Source: Moringa oleifera | Taxonomy: Eukaryota; Streptophyta; Magnoliopsida; Brassicales; Moringaceae | Reading direction: 5' to 3' | Assembly (NCBI GenBank): GCA_021397835.1 | Contig: JAJFZO010000168.1 | Span: 2,480,001 to 2,544,000, forward strand | Length of the DNA: 64,000 bases | In this document: in pieces, positions 37,267 to 47,953 of the stretch | How positions within the stretch are numbered: position 1 is the first letter of the stretch | Layout of the letters: each line of letters begins with the position of its first letter | Made by a program: the position numbers and the translations under genes | Notes under the pieces: generated by a model | Told to the model about the DNA's origin: nothing | The model's input: the letters and a program-made list of their open reading frames with translations, nothing else | Databases searched by the model: none

Positions 37267-37340
37267 GGCAGCATGGCCTAATGGTAAGGCGAGGGATTCC
37301 AAATCCTTTTTCCTAGCTCAAATCTAAATGTTCGATCAAT
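37267..37340 (+). ncRNA. tRNA-Trp-like sequence (tRNA pseudogene or SINE head)
   Basis: TGGCCTAATGGTAAGGC fits the tRNA D-arm/A-box. AGGGA-TTCCAAA-TCCTT forms a five-pair anticodon stem (one G-T pair) with anticodon CCA (Trp). A weak T-arm (TAGCTCAAATCTA) follows, and a second B-box-like GTTCGATC sits about 14 bp further on. The 3' acceptor strand does not pair with the start GGCAGCA, so this is not a working tRNA gene. It could be a degenerate tRNA copy or the head of a tRNA-derived SINE. Confidence 0.35.
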
Positions 37341-37949
37341 AAAAGATTTGAAATCCTTTTTTCTTTTTTGCTAATATAACTTACCTAATTTTCACTAATA
37401 AAAGCAACGGTGGAAAAAAGATTCTTGATATTTTTTATTCTAAACCTGTGAAGATTTTTTAAAGTGTTGTAAATTCTTGCATTTAGGATTCAAAGAAAGC
37501 TTAAAGTAAGGCAAAGTAAAAAAGAATTGATAAATTTTGATATAATAGCCTTTCTATTATTAATGTAGTATTTACTGATTGAACTGGTACTTTTTTATAT
37601 AGAAATGAAAAAAATAAAAAACAAAAAATAAGAAAAAAACAAAAGAATAAAAAAAAAAGAAAGAAAATTAGTTACGAAAAGGGTTGTTTGTTTGTTTAAG
37701 AAAAGAAAAAAAGAAAAAATAAAAATAAAAATAAAAAGAATGAGAAGGGATGACTTTGTTATACTGAGGTTATTTAAAAAAATAATAAAATAAAGTTTGT
37801 AATCATGTAAAATTATTAGATAAATTGACTTTTATTATTGATTTACTCACTTTAATCATGTTTTAAAAGATGGTAGAATAACTTTAATATTATTATAATT
37901 TTTTGAAAATTTTGAAAATAAAAAAGATAATATTATAAGTTAAGCGATA
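37341..37949. other. A-rich low-complexity spacer
   Basis: Runs of AAAAGAAAAA and AATAAAAATAAAA dominate about 37600-37740. No gene or transposon similarity was recognised. Confidence 0.55.
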
Positions 37950-38690
37950 TTTTCATCGTTTTTAATATAAAAATTATTTAAAAAATAAAAATATATTTTA
38001 AAAAAATTTAAGTGAAAATATTTCAAGAAAGAGATTTTTATATTTTTAATATAAAAATTATTTTTAAAACATAAAAAATATATATTTCAATTTTTTGAGA
38101 AGTCTGAAAAAATCTTTAAAAGGAGGTTTTTCATCTAATATAAAAATAATTTCAAAAGAACAAAAATATATATTTCAAACTTTAAAAAGTATGAAAAAAT
38201 ATAAAGATAGAGTTTTTCGTATTCTCTTATACAAAAATCATTTTAAAAAATGAAACAAAAAAATATTTCATACTTTCTAATGTAAAACTATTCTTAAAAA
38301 AAAAAAACCATGTTTTAAGTCTTTGAGGAGCTTAAGAGAGAAGTTCCTATATTTTTTAACACAAAATTACTTTAAAAATAAAAATATTTTAAATTTTAAG
38401 AGTATGAAAAATCTCAAAAGAGAGATTTTTATTTTTTTGTGAAAACTATTTAAAAAATATTTTAAGAGTATAAAAAAATCTCAAATATTGATTTTTGTAT
38501 TTTCTAATATAAAGACTATATTTAAAAATAAAATAAATATATATCTTAAAATTTTAAGAGTATAAAAAAAATTTCAAGAAACAGATTTTCATACCTTTTA
38601 GTATAAAATTGTTATCATTATTTTTCTAAGAAAGATATTTTTGAGACAGTAAGAAATCTCAAGAAAGAAATTTTTGTATTTTTTATACTT
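37950..38690 (+). repeat. Degenerate tandem repeat array, about 90-115 bp units
   Basis: About seven units share the order: AAGAGTATGAAAAAATCTCAA, then a GAGATTTTT(G)TATTTT block, then TAATATAAAAATTATTTTAAAA and ATAAAAATATATATTT. Unit starts are recognisable near 38020, 38100, 38190, 38320, 38400, 38465, 38560 and 38650. AATCTCAAGAAAGAGATTTTT within the unit is self-complementary and could form a hairpin. No coding capacity was found. Confidence 0.6.
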
Positions 38691-39439
38691 CCAAGAAAAA
38701 AAATTATTTGTATGGCTTCAAATTTGTGTTTTATTCTTAATTGATGGAATTATAAAATGCAGATTTAAGGCCTAAAATTAAATATTGAATATTAATACAT
38801 TACTTTTGTTAGAGTTATGAGATGTTAAAATAGTTATTTTACATTTCAAAATAATATTGTTCTACATCTTAGTTTAATATTGACATATTATTGTATTTGC
38901 ACAATTCATACTAAATGTGTTGAGCGTTAAAGATTGAATAAGAACGAGACCTTTGTATTCTCCATCATAAAAATATTTTTGAGAATTAAAGGAGAAACAA
39001 GATTTAAACCTTTATGTTCTTTAAAAAATTAAAATTTCACTTGTTTTCTTTCATGGATATCTAAATTTCTTTTGAAACATATTTTTTGGAAATCAATTTT
39101 AGAAGTCAAGTAAATTTCAAAATTGAAAAATAACCATGATCAATTGGTATCAATGTTCGGGCGCTATGGAAGAGCTAACCCTTTCTCATGCATAACCAAC
39201 TCCAGAACTCGTATTTATAATTTTGAAAGACCAACGTTATTTTATTTATGTTTATATTTAATCTGAATAGTAGCATTAAAAAACAAACAAATTTTGATAT
39301 TCAATCACACTATAAAAAATATTAGAGATGGCTTCTTTTATTTTTATTTTATTTTGTTTTTTTAAAAATTATCTAAAAGCATTTTTCAAGTAGTTTTAAG
39401 GATTTGACCCTGATTGAGAACTCGTTATGACCTTACAAA
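38691..39439. other. AT-rich spacer
   Basis: No gene was recognised. A TTGGTATCAATG at about 39144 superficially resembles a retrotransposon primer-binding site, but no LTR flanks it. Confidence 0.5.
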
Positions 39440-40473
39440 ACTCGAAATTACCAGGTAAAGAAATATCGAACCCCAAACCAGAGACCGAAGATGGAGTTAC
39501 TTGTTGAAGATTCTTGTGAACCCAAAGGTCGAAACCTTTGCTTGAAGGATGCTCCATCGTATCTTGCTAACATTAGAGATATTAAGGCACTGAGCCTCCC
39601 AATAGAAAACACCTTTAATGTGTGTGGAGCCAACCTAGATTTCATGTAACACGTACTATTTGACTATGTCTTTAGTAGCCATATCTAGGATTTAATACAA
39701 GTTAGAATGAGCTCTTATCTTGTAGGTTATCTAAGATAAAAGATCTTCTAAGTCTTAATACTAGATCACCTCAACAACCATTGACAATTGGAAAAATTTT
39801 TCACAGTTTACTGGGGTCTATGTGGAACAAAAACAAAGCTTTTCATGAGTAAATTAACTTATGCATTACCAGCCACAGTGATATGTACAGTAAATAGAAC
39901 AATCTAAGAGGCACATAAATTGTATCCAAGTTCCCAAAAATCAAAAACCCTTCCATCTTAGTGACATCCTTCATCAAGTTATATTAAAATAAATATAGAC
40001 GCATCCTATAAAGTGATATGTAGGCAAACAAGATTGGGGGTGTAGCTAAAGATAAGAATAGTAATGTGATCTTTTCTATTTTATCCATTACAAATAGAAT
40101 ATCATTACTGCTACAAATGAAATAATGGCAATTAGATACGAGTTGGAGGTAGCAACAAGCCAGAATGAATGGATGCTTCATGTAGAGAATGACTATTGCA
40201 TGGCTGTTAAGGAAATACAATCTGGTTATCGATTCTTAAGTGAGTGGGGAAATGTTTGCATGAACATTCCTTTTTTTAGCCTTACAATATAGTCCATGTC
40301 ACTTTCGTCATAATCTCAAAGTGTGAATAGTTTTGTGCACACGTTAGCTAAATTGCCTATGGGAATAGAGGAACAAAGGGTATGGTGGAATTCCATACCA
40401 TCAAATTTCTGTAACCTAACCTTTGATTGAATTGAATAAAATATCTTACTTCACCCAAAAAAAAAAAAAAAAG
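39440..40473 (+). pseudogene. LINE 3' remnant: zinc-finger region, RNase H and poly-A tail
   Basis: A frame-shifting translation gives the C-terminal half of a plant LINE ORF2: NPKVETFAWRMLHRILLTLEIL (zf-RVT region, about 39515-39590), NTFNVCGANLDFM (about 39610), INIDASYKVICRQ (about 39985-40030, RNase H start) and WMLHVENDYCMAVKEIQSG (about 40170-40225). It ends AHTLAKLPMGIEEQRVWWNS-like before a poly-A run at about 40456-40473. Multiple stops are present. It begins about where the + strand LINE piece at 29926-32170 ends in ORF2 order, so the two may be halves of one insertion. Confidence 0.75.
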
Positions 40474-42469
40474 AGATGATGTTGATGGGTTACCAGTGTA
40501 TATGAATTTGCCACTTACTACTGACATCTTATAGATATGAGACCTCCAACAATTAGTTGCCTTTGTCACCATCAAGTATAACTTATAATCATCATCATTC
40601 TTTGCATATTTGGTCAAAAAGAATCATAAAATCGCTCTAAACTACTAACACGAGTAAAAAGGTACATAAAAATTAGAAGACATCCATAAGAAGACCAATA
40701 GCTTTTCGCGAAAGCTAAGTTACCTTTGATAAGCACAAAAAATAAGCTTATGGCTAACCATTATGACCGTTCATCATGTACCAAATAACTTTATGAAGAG
40801 AAGCAACATGAATGCGTTAAACAATAAATTAAGTGAGGCATTCGATTAATGAAGCACGTCCCCAAACAAATGTCATGTGGAACAACTAATAATATCTTGC
40901 AATCCTATGACTAATAAATAGAAAAGTTGAAGGTGAGAAGAATATTTGTATTACAACATTTCTCATTTATTATCAATCTTTGCCTCACATTTGCAATGTT
41001 TAGTATCATCATATAAGAGTTAAAGGTAGGATGAGATTTTAATTTTTTGCTCTTGTTTTTATACTATGTCATTTGTGGCACTTAATGATTATGATTGCAC
41101 ATGAGAAACAAAGATCGATAGTAGATGGGAAATGTGATAGAAATGTTGTTATCCATATGCTCAACTTTTTTACTTCTTATTTTTTTGATTAAAGGGTTAC
41201 ATTCATTCTTTAAATTACATTCGTTTAACGGTGTGCTTTAATCGTTGTTTCATTTTGTCTACTATTGCACCCCTTTATGCTTTATCAATGTAGTCATTTA
41301 GCACATGATAAATGGTCATAAATGGCTTGCCATGAGCCAATATGTTATTTCCCATCATATGCTCCTAGCCTTGGTAATGTGTAATTGGTCTTTGCACGTT
41401 GTAAAGGTTATCTACAAATATGTTACTATATTGTGACTTGTTACACAAGTTGTTATTTAATGGATTCAGTTGGTTTCAGTTTGTGCGGATGTTGGTGCAT
41501 TTTTTATTTTATTTACTTTTTCATTGTTGAGGGTGTTTTTTGTCATCGAAGGTCATGCTTTATAATTACAGGCTCTACTCATTTAGAAAGCTCTTTTTGC
41601 CATTTTTTGGGGTTCCTTTTGTTTAAGAGGTTCTTTATTTTATGGTGCTGTTCTTATTTTGGAAGCACTTCCCATTTATTTGGCAAGACTTTCCTTATAG
41701 GAGGCTATTTTTCACTTATCTTGTAAGCCTTCTTTCTTGAGGGATGCTTTACCTAATGTTCACTATTTTAGCTTTATATATCTTAACTTAGCATATATAA
41801 TCGATCAAATGACATGTATTTTATTAATTACAATTGTATTAATACGTCTTTAAATTTTCAAAGATCATACCACATATCTTCTTTCAAGAAGATTAGCCTC
41901 GGGGACGTTTTTATAGAGATAGCAAGTTCTTTTGGCATGATTCTTCTCTTTGAATTCTTGTTATCTTCCACTTTATATGAGTCTTGACTTGTGCTAATGA
42001 TCTGAAGAGCATCTAGGTTCTCTTTTTGCCAAAGTAAGAAAAATTTGATGGTCATAAATCATGCTTGATTGTGACAAAAGTAACAAATTGCTAGAGGCAA
42101 CGCATTTGTAGGACTTGGTGTAAATCCTTACTAGAGGTCACATAAAGAAAATTTTCTAGTTGTTGTAGATTGCCTTGAGGTAATCATTGTTTTTCATTTG
42201 TTTAAAACTTATGATAAAGTAATTGATGAACAATTCACTCAGTTGATGTAATAAGGCCACTATTGCCGAGGGAAAACCGTTATATCACACATAAGCTACT
42301 TAAACCAATTTAGTACGAGTCATGATTTTACCAAGATCATGGCACAAAACTAATACACAAAATCAAAATCTAACAGTTTAAAAATTAAGCTACTTTATCA
42401 TTGTTTGGGCCAAACTTGGTGCATGTTATGTTTCACTCCAATGAACCATGTTAGAGTGCCCACAAGATC
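40474..42469. other. Spacer without recognised genes
   Basis: About 2 kb of unique-looking AT-rich sequence. Open frames of 113 codons (41385, +) and 65 codons (41858-42055, -) have no recognisable domain and are not supported as genes. Confidence 0.45.
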
Positions 42470-44005
42470 GAGTTAATAGTGGTCATAAGCTCTGTATGAT
42501 TCATGATAATCCTTGCATCCATGAGATTTAACCTCGCCTCTATGGAATCAAGGTGACAATAAATCTCAAAATCCTTCTCCACTCTGTTGACCCGAGATTC
42601 CCTCTCATCGCCTCAAGGTTGTTCTGCCACTTGTGGCTGCAAAGGCAGCACAGTCTCTTCAAGCCCTACATAGTATAGGGCTTGGAGTTCATCAAAAATC
42701 GGCTCAAATTTTGTCTTGGCCATCATCTGAATACATAAACAATACCATACATTCATGAAATAGCAACGAAAGGTTACAATTAAAGTAACGAATGTGCAAA
42801 CAAAGTAATGAATATATAAATAAAGTAACAAATTTAAGTGATGAATGTCTAAATAAATTACGAATTGACATAATGTTGTATATATTAAGTAATGAAAGTC
42901 TAAATAAATTACGAATTGATCTAATGTTTTATAAATGAAGTAACAAGGGTATAAATAAAGTAACAAAATTAAGTCACGAATGTGTAAATGAAGTTACAAA
43001 ATAAGTAAACATATTATGAAAGTGCAATTCAAGTCAGGGGATGTTAAAATAAATAATGGATTGGAGCTTACATTATATGTAAAAATCTTCTTCAAATGGT
43101 CATTATTGAGCCTGCGATTGAAATTCCACCAGCAAATTCGAGGTAAAGGTGGTCTTTCTACCCTAGTGGCATATTGTTTGGCGCTAGGTATTACCTCAAA
43201 AGCAAAAATCTTTTAGAAAAAATTACATTAAGTATTGAAATACTTTTAATGAACTAAAATAAAAATATAAAAATAAATAAAATCATTTAAATTTCATAAC
43301 CTGCAATGCCCACACAAAGCCATTGATATTGTAGATCAAATCCCTAGCTTGGATCTTTTGAATTGTAAGTGCCTTCTTAAATTGCATAATGGAGTTGCAG
43401 TATATTAATGTACCCCATGGGAAATTATTGAATGCTTTCAAGTCATCCACTAGATGGAATTGCCAATTTGGGATACGTTGCCACTCATTGTGGCCAATAA
43501 TGAAGGCATTAAGCAGGTAAATTAACCCAAGCTTCAACACATCCTCAGGGTCATCACTAAATTCACCATAAAGTAGCCTTGTCTTAACGACCAGGGTGTT
43601 TACTTTGTTTCCCTTCCGAAAGTATTTGGTGAGAATACCAGACGGATTAATTGCAATTTTGTCTATGTCTGGTAACTCACTGAATTTCAGTCCAGTTATT
43701 AAACAGAATTCTTCCTTACTAAATCGTACCTTTGTGGTTCCAAGTAAGAACCACATCTCGTCCTCGCGAGATTACTCAATTTGTCGAAGCAACAAATTAT
43801 GGACAATTAACCTTGAAAATAAGAAATTTTTACTTAGTTTAAGGAAATGCCCCAAACAAGTGTTTCTAAACTTGAACTTTTGCTTTTGTGATTCGTTCAA
43901 AAAATGATTTATATTTGAGATGACATTAATATCACAGTGCTTCAAAAGCCTTGCAGGCTTCCAAAATTCTTTAGGGAACAAATAATTCTCAAGAACGACT
44001 TCCAT
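42470..44005 (-). pseudogene. DUF1985-domain gene (Ulp1/MULE-associated family), broken
   Basis: Proposed exons: 44005-43301, 43209-43072 and 42726 to about 42470. Exon 1 starts MEVVLENYLFPKEFWKPARL after a CATGCAG acceptor-like site and carries the DUF1985 core: MWFLLGTTKVRFSKEEFCLITGL, then LLYGEFSDDPEDVLKLGLIYLL and NINGFVWALQ. Exon 2 continues in frame with IFAFEVIPSAKQYATRVERP. DUF1985 proteins are plant-specific and are usually joined to Ulp1-like protease sequences in Mutator-like elements. Function is unknown. Two in-frame stops spoil the frame: a TAA at about 43768, just before SREDEMWFLL, and a TGA at about 42612, after VAEQP. No Ulp1 domain was found downstream. It is likely a transposon-borne gene fragment. 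Confidence 0.68.
42760..43010. repeat. Minisatellite-like repeats in the DUF1985 intron
   Basis: A short degenerate unit, with forms such as AAATAAAGTAACAAAT and AAATAAATTACGAATTG, recurs many times with a spacing of about 17-40 bp. Related GTAACAATATTCA units occur at about 44200-44265, just upstream of the same gene. These are low-complexity repeats, not coding. Confidence 0.55.
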
Positions 44006-47000
44006 CTGCATGGTAAATTGGACAGAAAAACATGTCAAAATCAAAGCAAACAGATGGCACTTATTAAAAGAACATAGACACAAGTTATGGAACACATAAA
44101 ACAAGATACAAAAGTTAATAAATGACGAAACAAACATATGAAAAAATAAGTTATGAAAGTGAATGAATCAAGTCGCAATTATCAAAATATAGTTATCAAA
44201 TTGAGAATAAAGTAACAATATTCATAGACTAGTAACGATATTCACAACCGAGTAACAATGTTCAAAAGCTAATGATTTTATCAATCAATAGACAAAAGTC
44301 ATAAACTACAAATGTGAAAAACTAGTCACAAAAACGTCACATAAGGCATAAACTTTTCTTAGTATCAAAACGAATGGAATTAACCCGAATAACAACTACA
44401 ACCAAAGAATTCAAGTTTAAACACTAGATATTAAATAGCCAACCCATGCAATGCATATTGATATATTGAAACTCATTTTGTCACTTCAAAGTATCGACAA
44501 ATAAAATGAAAAAGTGCATAGTAAAATACCCAAACGTTGGAGATTCATAACCAAATGACTTTAATCATTAAAACATATCAAAAACATTTAATCAAGCTTC
44601 CAAATATATAATGTAAATTGAAAAATGTAAAATAATGCATAATCAAAGATCGCAAGACTATTTGGTTTATGGATATCCTTATGGACGCTCATAAAAATAT
44701 TTATTGATAAGCAAAGTTCACCTAATGAAAATATACCAACGATAATATACATCTCTTAACATATATACACACACATACACACACACACACATATATATAT
44801 GTATGTATATGATGTAAAGTTTCAAATTATAACAAATTTTTTAAGAACTTAACTTCCTTTATTATATCATAGCAATTAAGAAAGAAAGATTTCTATCGAT
44901 GTTATAAGTCTATATTGATAAACACAAGCATTGACTTACAATAGTATAAGATATGTCACAACAAAATTCAATTCAGGAACCTCGAAATAATTTGAAAAAT
45001 TCTTCTAATTCGATTGGTTTATCTAACAATAGAATTAAAAATAATAAATCACTATTAATCTTTTTCATGATGTGATTAGCTATCAGGTTCATCTACTTTA
45101 GAAAATTGTTAGGATCAACAAAAATATACAAAGGAAAGGCTTCATGATCTTTCAAAAACTAAGATATAGATCTAAGAGTTAGTTACGTGGAGAAAATGTT
45201 ACTATCTCCACAACGTCCAAGAATTACTACTAATTAAGCATGAGTATTTTTCGATTTTAAAATTTACTTAAAATTTAAGATTGATTCTCATAACTGCTTA
45301 TATATACATATATAAGTAAATCGTGAAATTATAAAATAGTTTTGATAGAATATTGAGGTTTCCCTATTGTTTCACCTGGTATATTCAAAATACATTTTAA
45401 AGGAGGATGAAATTAAAGATCATGTCATTGCTAGAACTTTTTTAAAAATATAAAACATATTTACTAGAAGCGTAATGCTTCCACTATTGTAAATCATTTA
45501 ATTCTTAAACCAGATTTTTATAATAAAAAAAGGGAAAAATCTCATCATTAGTTGACCTTGTTTAAAATATAAAACATTTTTATAAAATATACGATAGTTC
45601 CATCATCATAGTTCCTTTAATTCCTAAAACCCTTTCGATACGCACATGAAAATGATTTAATAACATGCTACAGAAAAAAAGTCAACAAAATTTTTAATAA
45701 ATTTGCATCATAATTTCTACATTTTATTAATCAATCTTTGAATCTAAAGTTTATTCATACAACAATTCCTCTACTTTATTCATCAACTATTGAATCGAAT
45801 ATTTAAAATATGTATAACATACAACAAATTTGTAAATCCTCTTGTTCTTTGTCTTTTCGTCCTTTTTACCCAAACGCATGTTTTTCTTTACTCACTCATG
45901 CTTACATCACATCACATTTGCAACCCATGTCAAACACCCTCCTTTATTAATAAACGTTAATTATATATTTTATTACTCACTCATGTTTCTCACTGTGTGT
46001 ACAGTATTACTACACATATATATGATCTACATACTATTTTCTTTCCTTGTTATTCTGCACATATTACATATTGTTCTATTTTTCAAGCACAGCAAGTACA
46101 CGACATATACATGTTTGCTTAAACATGGCATAATTAGTATCATGTGTTCTATGAGCATACTCATGCTCCCTCTATCCTTGGGCAATCTAGAATGCGAAGT
46201 AAATAATTTGCCAGGCTAGATCAGAAGCCCGCCATTCGTGCAATCTAAGGATAGTCACATTTTGGATATCCACGTGCTACCAAAAATGACAACCAATAAG
46301 GAATGTATCTCCTACATGAAGGTGGTTGGTGGACACGTAGACACACAACACAATTCCTCTCCACCTGCTCGACCATAGAGAATAAATGTGAATGTTATGA
46401 AACCAAATGCATATTCCCCTATACTTAGATGGTTCATGATGGTCATTTCTTTGAGAGCACGGGAGTTCTGATCTAGTGATATTGTTGGAGCCAGACAATC
46501 ATATCCAACAGAGCTCAAGGAGATTTTGCCTTAGAATCGAATTTACTGCTAGTAGCCTACTAGTTTCTCTCTGGCCTTTAAGCAAATAGATAATGGAAGT
46601 GAATTAATGGAAAGGAAAACAGTGGAGGCAGGCTCTTCAACTATCTAGTATCATTTTTATTCTTTTCGTCAGTTAGAATGCTAATTATCTTCAAACACTG
46701 ATTTCAAAAACCTAAAACGAATCCTTCATTATATATCCCTATATTCCTAACAATCAATTCGTGAAAACAAGTATGGTAATCCAAGAATTCAAGAATCAAG
46801 ATCAATATCCTCAAGGTCTCAAGAATATGGTGAACTAACAAGCAAGAATCTTAAACAGGCAGTATGGAAGCAAAACAATCACCTCACCATCTCATTAGGG
46901 CAGAAGAAGATTTACTAATTGAGGAACAAAAGAAAACGGCAAGAATTCAGTTCTGCATGAGAACATATCATTCGTAGACCTTGATTATTCGAACATGAGA

Positions 47001-47127
47001 ATACAAAGATCCATTTATCAATAAAAAGAATAAAGATCATGGTCTCTGTTTCTTGGATAGAAATCAGAGCAAGGCTCAACAAATATGCACAATAGGGCAT
47101 CATTAGGCTTAGTTTAGGAAGACTTAC
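44006..47127. other. Spacer with a CA/TA microsatellite
   Basis: AT-rich sequence with no recognised gene. A CA/TA compound microsatellite lies at about 44763-44812. A 68-codon - strand frame (46518-46312, with SIGEYAFGFITFTFILYGRAGGEELCC in the middle) looks more protein-like than its neighbours but matches no family I recognise. A 125-codon + frame at 45842 is low in complexity. Confidence 0.45.
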
Positions 47128-47199
47128 CTGAGGGAGGATCGGGGACGGATTTCTTGAATCTCGCTCGACCAGTGAGTTTGTAGAAGAGGTAGAGGCCAT
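47128..47199 (-). CDS. Orphan first exon, unknown protein
   Basis: An ATG at 47199 opens 24 codons (starting MASTSSTNSLVERD and ending SPILPQ) that finish exactly at a perfect donor, CAG|GTAAGT, in phase 0. Upstream is a GC-richer leader of about 370 bp and a strong TATA box, all on the - strand. This looks like the 5' end of a gene just downstream of the CAT1-like gene. I found no following exon in the transposon-rich sequence below 47127. The gene may be truncated, may have exons I cannot recognise, or may be a non-coding transcript. No function is assigned. Confidence 0.4.
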
Positions 47200-47590
47200 T
47201 GAGAGATAGCCTCTGTTTTGGGAAACTCGCCTATTAGCAAATGAGTGGGAGAGAAGGAATATCCCCGGAAGAATCTTTCTGTGAAGGAGTCTGTGAGCGG
47301 TAAAAGAAAGAAAAAGCTCGGTGCGGATTCTTGAGCGGGAGAAAAAATGATCTCTCGTGAGGAGAAGGATCTGCGGTGGAATTCGATGAATGGAGAGATG
47401 CTGGCCGAAGAATGGAGGCGGTGAGGCACTGAGATGGAGAGAATTTTCTTATTTGGCCAATCTTGGAGCTGGAAGAATCTGAGTAAATGGGAAAAAATCA
47501 GTGAGTCTTGTTTTGTCTCTGTATCTTCTTGAGCAGGAAAAAGGAAAATGAATTCGTTCCCTCTGTATCTCTCCCTGGTACCCCCCGCCC

Positions 47591-47601
47591 CCTTTTTATA
47601 C
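47591..47601 (-). promoter_or_regulatory. TATA box of the orphan first exon
   Basis: GTATAAAAAGG on the - strand, in a C/G-rich setting, about 395 bp upstream of the ATG at 47199. A start of transcription near 47565 would give a leader of about 365 nt. Inferred from sequence only. Confidence 0.45.
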
Positions 47602-47953
47602 TTGATGAAGGGAGGCAGCTGGGTCGTTAGAGAGGCAGTTGGGGGGGCGGGAAAAGAAGGGAAAGAGAGGAAGGGAAGATTAATTGTGCTCGATTTGCTT
47701 CATGATATTAATGGTGTCGATAAATCCCTTTGACGCATTTGCAAAATGTTATTAATTAAGGGGCACACCGAGACTTATTAATCATGATATTTAATTTGAT
47801 TACAAGTTATGTTATCAACTTTTTCATAATAGGTATGATCAGACACTATATTTTAATTGATTTCAAAATGCTAAACTTCCAATTTTATGTTAAAATAGAT
47901 TAGTAACTATGACTTCCAATTTTCTTTGTGGCTGAACAATCCCATCCAGTCTC
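47602..47953. other. Intergenic region between the orphan exon and the CAT1-like gene
   Basis: Holds the upstream promoter of the orphan exon (a G-rich stretch at about 47630-47690 on the + strand) and the 3' UTR of the CAT1-like gene. No gene or repeat was recognised. Confidence 0.5.

Noticed and set aside
39144..39155. Primer-binding-site-like TTGGTATCAATG
   Set aside because: Only eight bases match the Met-tRNA site and no LTR pair or polypurine tract flanks it.
41385..41726. 113-codon open frame on the + strand
   Set aside because: Cys/Phe-rich translation of T-rich DNA, no recognisable domain, no start or splice context.
42780..43010. Repeats resembling a CRISPR-like array
   Set aside because: Units are short, degenerate and irregularly spaced in a plant intron; CRISPR arrays do not occur here.
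45842..46219. 125-codon open frame on the + strand
   Set aside because: Hydrophobic, AT-driven composition with no family resemblance and no promoter or splice context.
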